Assembly (NCBI GenBank): GCA_002399235.1
Contig: DHDH01000033.1
Span: 1-25,574, forward strand
From: Firmicutes bacterium UBA4881
GTDB taxonomy: Bacteria > Bacillota > DTU065
Reading direction: 5' to 3'
DNA length: 25,574 nucleotides
A model generated the notes under the pieces. It ran no database searches, was not told the origin of the DNA, and worked only from the letters and a program-made list of their open reading frames with translations. A program made the position numbers and the translations under genes. Below, piece after piece: positions 22,630-25,574 of this stretch. Every line of letters begins with the position of its first letter. Position 1 is the stretch's first letter.

Positions 22630-25452
22630 ATGAAAAAGCGGACTATTTATATATTTATTATTGTGTTGGTGCTGATTTCTATGACAGCCTGCAAAAAAAA
22701 GGATCCACCTTCATCATCTCTAGGCAATATTAAAGGCACTGTTTTGAGCAATGAAGGGCGCGATCCTATCTACGGAGTGAAAGTCGAAGTAGCCTCCGGC
22801 TCAATCGTAAAAAAATTGGAGACGAATCAGAACGGAGAATATTCCACAGCTGTTCCAGCAGGAAATATTGTCATAACCGCCTCCCGGGCGGGATATATCG
22901 CACAAAAAGTAACGGTTGTGCTGGAGAAAAATGCCCAGCTGAGTGTGACTCCAATATTGCTGGTGCTGGAAGAGAACGCAATTTCAATCGAAGGTACGGC
23001 CACCTTTGCAGCGGGGGTGCCGGATTGGTCGGCTAATGTTTACGCCGAAATTTCAATTATGGACGATGGTCTGAAATACGCGGACATGGAAACTATCAAA
23101 GCTGGCACGCTCAAGACCTCCGCCTATCGTATTGGAGGTCTTCGCCGTGATCGGAATTACATAATTTCCGCCCGGGCTGCCAACCTGCCGGGGGACGCCA
23201 TCAAAGACGGACCCAATACCCAAACAAATAAGAGTATCATCCGAAAGTCCGAAATCGCGGATCCTGAGAAAAGTACATTTACAATTAATGTCGGTCCCGA
23301 AACGAACGCATTGGTGGCAGCAATTGAGCTGTACCTGGCCAATACCGGACGCAAACTGAACGACGATGGCGTTGATGCTGATCTGGATGCCATACAGTCG
23401 GCCGCCGATCCGCGGCAAAGGGCTATTGAGCTTTCGACAACGACCGTGCAAGGGACGATTCAGGATATCCTGGGAGAACCATTAGGAGAAGCCACGGTTG
23501 TGATTGTGGGATCTAATCCCCAGAAGTCGACTGTTTCTGACATCGGCAATGGTACATTCGCCATTACGGAGGTGCCCATTCGTTATCAGAGTGTCAGCGC
23601 CGGAAAAGCACCTCGTTACCTCACTGCCGGACAGGACGTGCTGGAGCTTGTTGCCGGTGTGCCCTGTAATGTGACTTTATTGCTCGTTCCCAATCCGGCC
23701 GTAATCACAGGCGACTTAAATGCGGCGGCAGTATTGATGGCCGATAACAGCAGCGGCGCTTTATCTGGCTGGTTGACAGACGCCTTTAGTTATACATTTT
23801 TGGGGGTAGCCAAAGACAGAGCCACAGCTATAGCAGAGTTACCGGCCGCCTATGTGGCTGTCTACCCCGGACCGGATACGACTTATCAGTCTATCGGCGG
23901 GTCCAAAACAAACTTTAGTTTTGGCAATGATAACTGGACGATGCGGCGTGAAACAACCTTTGTGCGCTGCAGTTATCGCGCGTCTGGAACGGTGCAATAC
24001 GGCAACAAGCGTTGGCAGCTGGTCACGCTGACAATCGAGAATGAAGTCCGATTGCCCAAAGCGCCGACTGCCCTGACGGTTACAGGCGGTGATGCGTCAG
24101 CTGATGTGGGATGGACCGCCCCTGTGCCTGAAGACGCGGAGATCGACGGTTACAGGATCTACCGTACTGACACTGCGGCAACTCCGGAAGACACGGCTAC
24201 CCCAATCGGCTCGGCAGGCAAGGATAGCGGCAGTTTTGCAGAAAGCTCTTTGACGACAGGAAGATACTATTATTGGGTACGTAGCGTGGATGAATATTCC
24301 GGTGTGGAAATCCTGAGTGATTATTCGCTTCCTAAGCAAGTATATGTGGTGAATGCCCTGGAGACAGTCCAGCAGTTCGTCGCGTATGCGCTGGCCCGTG
24401 AAGAGGACAGTATGACGGGCATGCTGGCAGCGGATTTTAAATGGATGCCTGTTGGTGCATTGTATTCGTCAACTAATAAGACGCTTTTTGTCTATGATAT
24501 GCTTGAGCAATTTGGCACAACTGCACCGATCGCTTGCCGCTGGGATTTGCAACTAAGCGATCCGGCCTTCAGCAGAAGCACTTTGGGCGGCAATACTATA
24601 ATTAAAGTGTCTGGATCTTTGGCCGGGCGGTTTAGCGATCTCTATCCAGACCGGACAAGGCGCTGGCTGGAAGTGCTAGAAACTTGGGAAGTATCCTTGA
24701 TTGACGGGAAATTGCGCTATTTCAACGCCGGTGCACGGGAGCTGTACCCGGGGGCACCGACAGCATTCACTTGTACTAATATGAGTACGCTGGAAGAGGA
24801 TCAGATCGTTAAACTGGCCTGGCAGAAGCCTAATGATCCAGCGTTGGCGGGTTATCGCATCTATCGCAATGAAGCAAATGACTTTTCCATGGCCGTCGAA
24901 GTTGCCAATGTTACTAACCCCGCCAGTACAGCTCATTCTGTATCATATATATCCGGAAAGCAGATTTACTATTGGATTGTTGCCTGTGACAGTTATGGAG
25001 AAGTATCCGCTCCCAGCACTCCGGTCCTGACCGGAGTGCCAAATGAGATACGGGAACTGGCGGAGAATTTCCTGAATGCTTCCTATCGCGAAGCAGCGGT
25101 AGATGTGAAGAAGTATACCACGGTGGACTTTTACGCTTACTTGTTAAAATCGCAATATTCTCTTGCGAGCTACTGCAATTTTGAAAATTTCGGCATGCCG
25201 GTAGCGCCTCCTTACGAACTAGCTAATTATAGAGTGTTGAACCAGGACCCAGCCGTCAGTTCCAGCACGGGAGGCGATGGTTGGAATGAAATCAGGGTGA
25301 GTGATGACTGGTTGAGATACGAGCTGACCTTTATTGTAAAGGGCGGCGGGACGATCTGCACATGGTCGGGAATCTCCTGCACGAACATTGTCGTCCAAAT
25401 TGCCAATGTTAACGATGAATGGAAAGTGTTTGCAGCGAACTTCCTGAACTAG
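22630..25452 (+). CDS. Large lipoprotein with regulatory-type beta domains, two FN3 domains and repeated unknown modules
   Basis: The 940-aa protein starts at ATG 22630, after TTGGAGGG. A lipoprotein signal (IFIIVLVLISMTAC, lipobox SMTAC) predicts anchoring outside the membrane. Residues about 30-105 and 270-355 resemble carboxypeptidase-regulatory/CNA-B-like beta-sandwiches (GTVLSNEGRDPIYGVKVEV; GTIQDILGEPLGEATVVIVG). Two FN3 domains lie at about 475-573 (PKAPTALTVTGG, DGYRIYRTD) and 706-803 (PGAPTAFTCT, AGYRIYRNE). Each is followed by a module of about 130 residues that I do not recognise. The two modules share a FxxFG element and SDPAFSRSTLGGNTIIKVS versus QDPAVSSSTGGDGWNEIRVS. A shorter possible relative lies at 355-475. 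The gene is visibly more GC-rich than its neighbours and lies between the tRNA operon and tuf, suggesting insertion. The function is unknown; surface binding is plausible. Confidence 0.85.
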   Translation: MKKRTIYIFIIVLVLISMTACKKKDPPSSSLGNIKGTVLSNEGRDPIYGVKVEVASGSIVKKLETNQNGEYSTAVPAGNIVITASRAGYIAQKVTVVLEKNAQLSVTPILLVLEENAISIEGTATFAAGVPDWSANVYAEISIMDDGLKYADMETIKAGTLKTSAYRIGGLRRDRNYIISARAANLPGDAIKDGPNTQTNKSIIRKSEIADPEKSTFTINVGPETNALVAAIELYLANTGRKLNDDGVDADLDAIQSAADPRQRAIELSTTTVQGTIQDILGEPLGEATVVIVGSNPQKSTVSDIGNGTFAITEVPIRYQSVSAGKAPRYLTAGQDVLELVAGVPCNVTLLLVPNPAVITGDLNAAAVLMADNSSGALSGWLTDAFSYTFLGVAKDRATAIAELPAAYVAVYPGPDTTYQSIGGSKTNFSFGNDNWTMRRETTFVRCSYRASGTVQYGNKRWQLVTLTIENEVRLPKAPTALTVTGGDASADVGWTAPVPEDAEIDGYRIYRTDTAATPEDTATPIGSAGKDSGSFAESSLTTGRYYYWVRSVDEYSGVEILSDYSLPKQVYVVNALETVQQFVAYALAREEDSMTGMLAADFKWMPVGALYSSTNKTLFVYDMLEQFGTTAPIACRWDLQLSDPAFSRSTLGGNTIIKVSGSLAGRFSDLYPDRTRRWLEVLETWEVSLIDGKLRYFNAGARELYPGAPTAFTCTNMSTLEEDQIVKLAWQKPNDPALAGYRIYRNEANDFSMAVEVANVTNPASTAHSVSYISGKQIYYWIVACDSYGEVSAPSTPVLTGVPNEIRELAENFLNASYREAAVDVKKYTTVDFYAYLLKSQYSLASYCNFENFGMPVAPPYELANYRVLNQDPAVSSSTGGDGWNEIRVSDDWLRYELTFIVKGGGTICTWSGISCTNIVVQIANVNDEWKVFAANFLN

Positions 25453-25551
25453 AGCAATCAATCGATTTTGGGAAGGATAAGCAGCAACCCTGTAGAATAA
25501 GAAGAATCGTTTATTACGCATAATGATCCTGGAGATCGAAGGGGGAGAATG

Positions 25552-25574
25552 ATGGCTAAGCAAAAATTCGAGCG
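25552..25574 (+). CDS. tuf: Elongation factor Tu, first codons only (runs off the window)
   Basis: ATG 25552 begins MAKQKFE followed by the first two bases of an Arg codon. This is the conserved N-terminus of bacterial EF-Tu, and GGGGGAG lies just upstream. EF-Tu brings aminoacyl-tRNA to the ribosome. Only seven full codons are visible, so the call rests on the exact N-terminus and on the location after a tRNA cluster ending in tRNA-Thr(GGT), the classic tRNA-tufB arrangement. Confidence 0.8.

Overview
The window looks like the chromosome of a low-GC, Gram-positive anaerobe of the Firmicutes, probably class Clostridia. The signs are AT-rich coding with strong AGGAGG-type ribosome binding sites and GTG/TTG starts, a clostridial-type 2[4Fe-4S]-like small ferredoxin reduced to one visible cluster motif, secreted enzymes with Gram-positive signal peptides, intrinsic terminators after almost every unit, and tRNA genes with encoded CCA. 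The genus cannot be fixed from the sequence alone.

Positions 1-3420 are accessory DNA. A 5'-truncated IS256-family transposase (minus strand, running off the left edge) abuts the decayed 3' end of a type I restriction hsdR gene, with both genes cut at about 580-590. Next comes an intact HigB-like toxin and a HigA-like antitoxin fused to an M78 (ImmA/IrrE) metallopeptidase domain, closed by two hairpins.

Positions 3600-12865 are metabolic. They hold a secreted GH20 hexosaminidase, a convergent ATP-grasp protein, adenine deaminase (ade), the Leloir operon galT-galK-galE with overlapping genes, and an unrecognised 278-aa protein whose ribosome binding site lies inside the gal terminator.

Positions 12868-18202 are mostly envelope or surface genes: a cysteine-containing protein of possible spore-coat type, a secreted CAP-domain protein with a Pro-Thr linker, and a 1086-aa secreted protein joining a phosphodiester glycosidase (NAGPA) domain to a metallophosphoesterase domain. 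A small ferredoxin follows on the minus strand. Positions 18353-20337 are an ECF sigma factor, its zinc-finger anti-sigma factor and a RseB/LolA-like exported partner, preceded by a candidate autoregulated ECF promoter. A DUF559-type nuclease-like gene directly abuts an AIR-synthase/HypE-like gene.

Positions 21854-22508 are a six-tRNA operon (Leu-Gly-Cys-Thr-Leu-Thr) with a near-consensus promoter and a terminator. The window ends at the first codons of tuf (EF-Tu). Between tRNA-Thr(GGT) and tuf, normally close neighbours, lies a markedly more GC-rich 940-aa lipoprotein gene built from repeated FN3-plus-unknown-domain units. It is the strongest candidate for something new, together with the glycosidase-phosphatase fusion.
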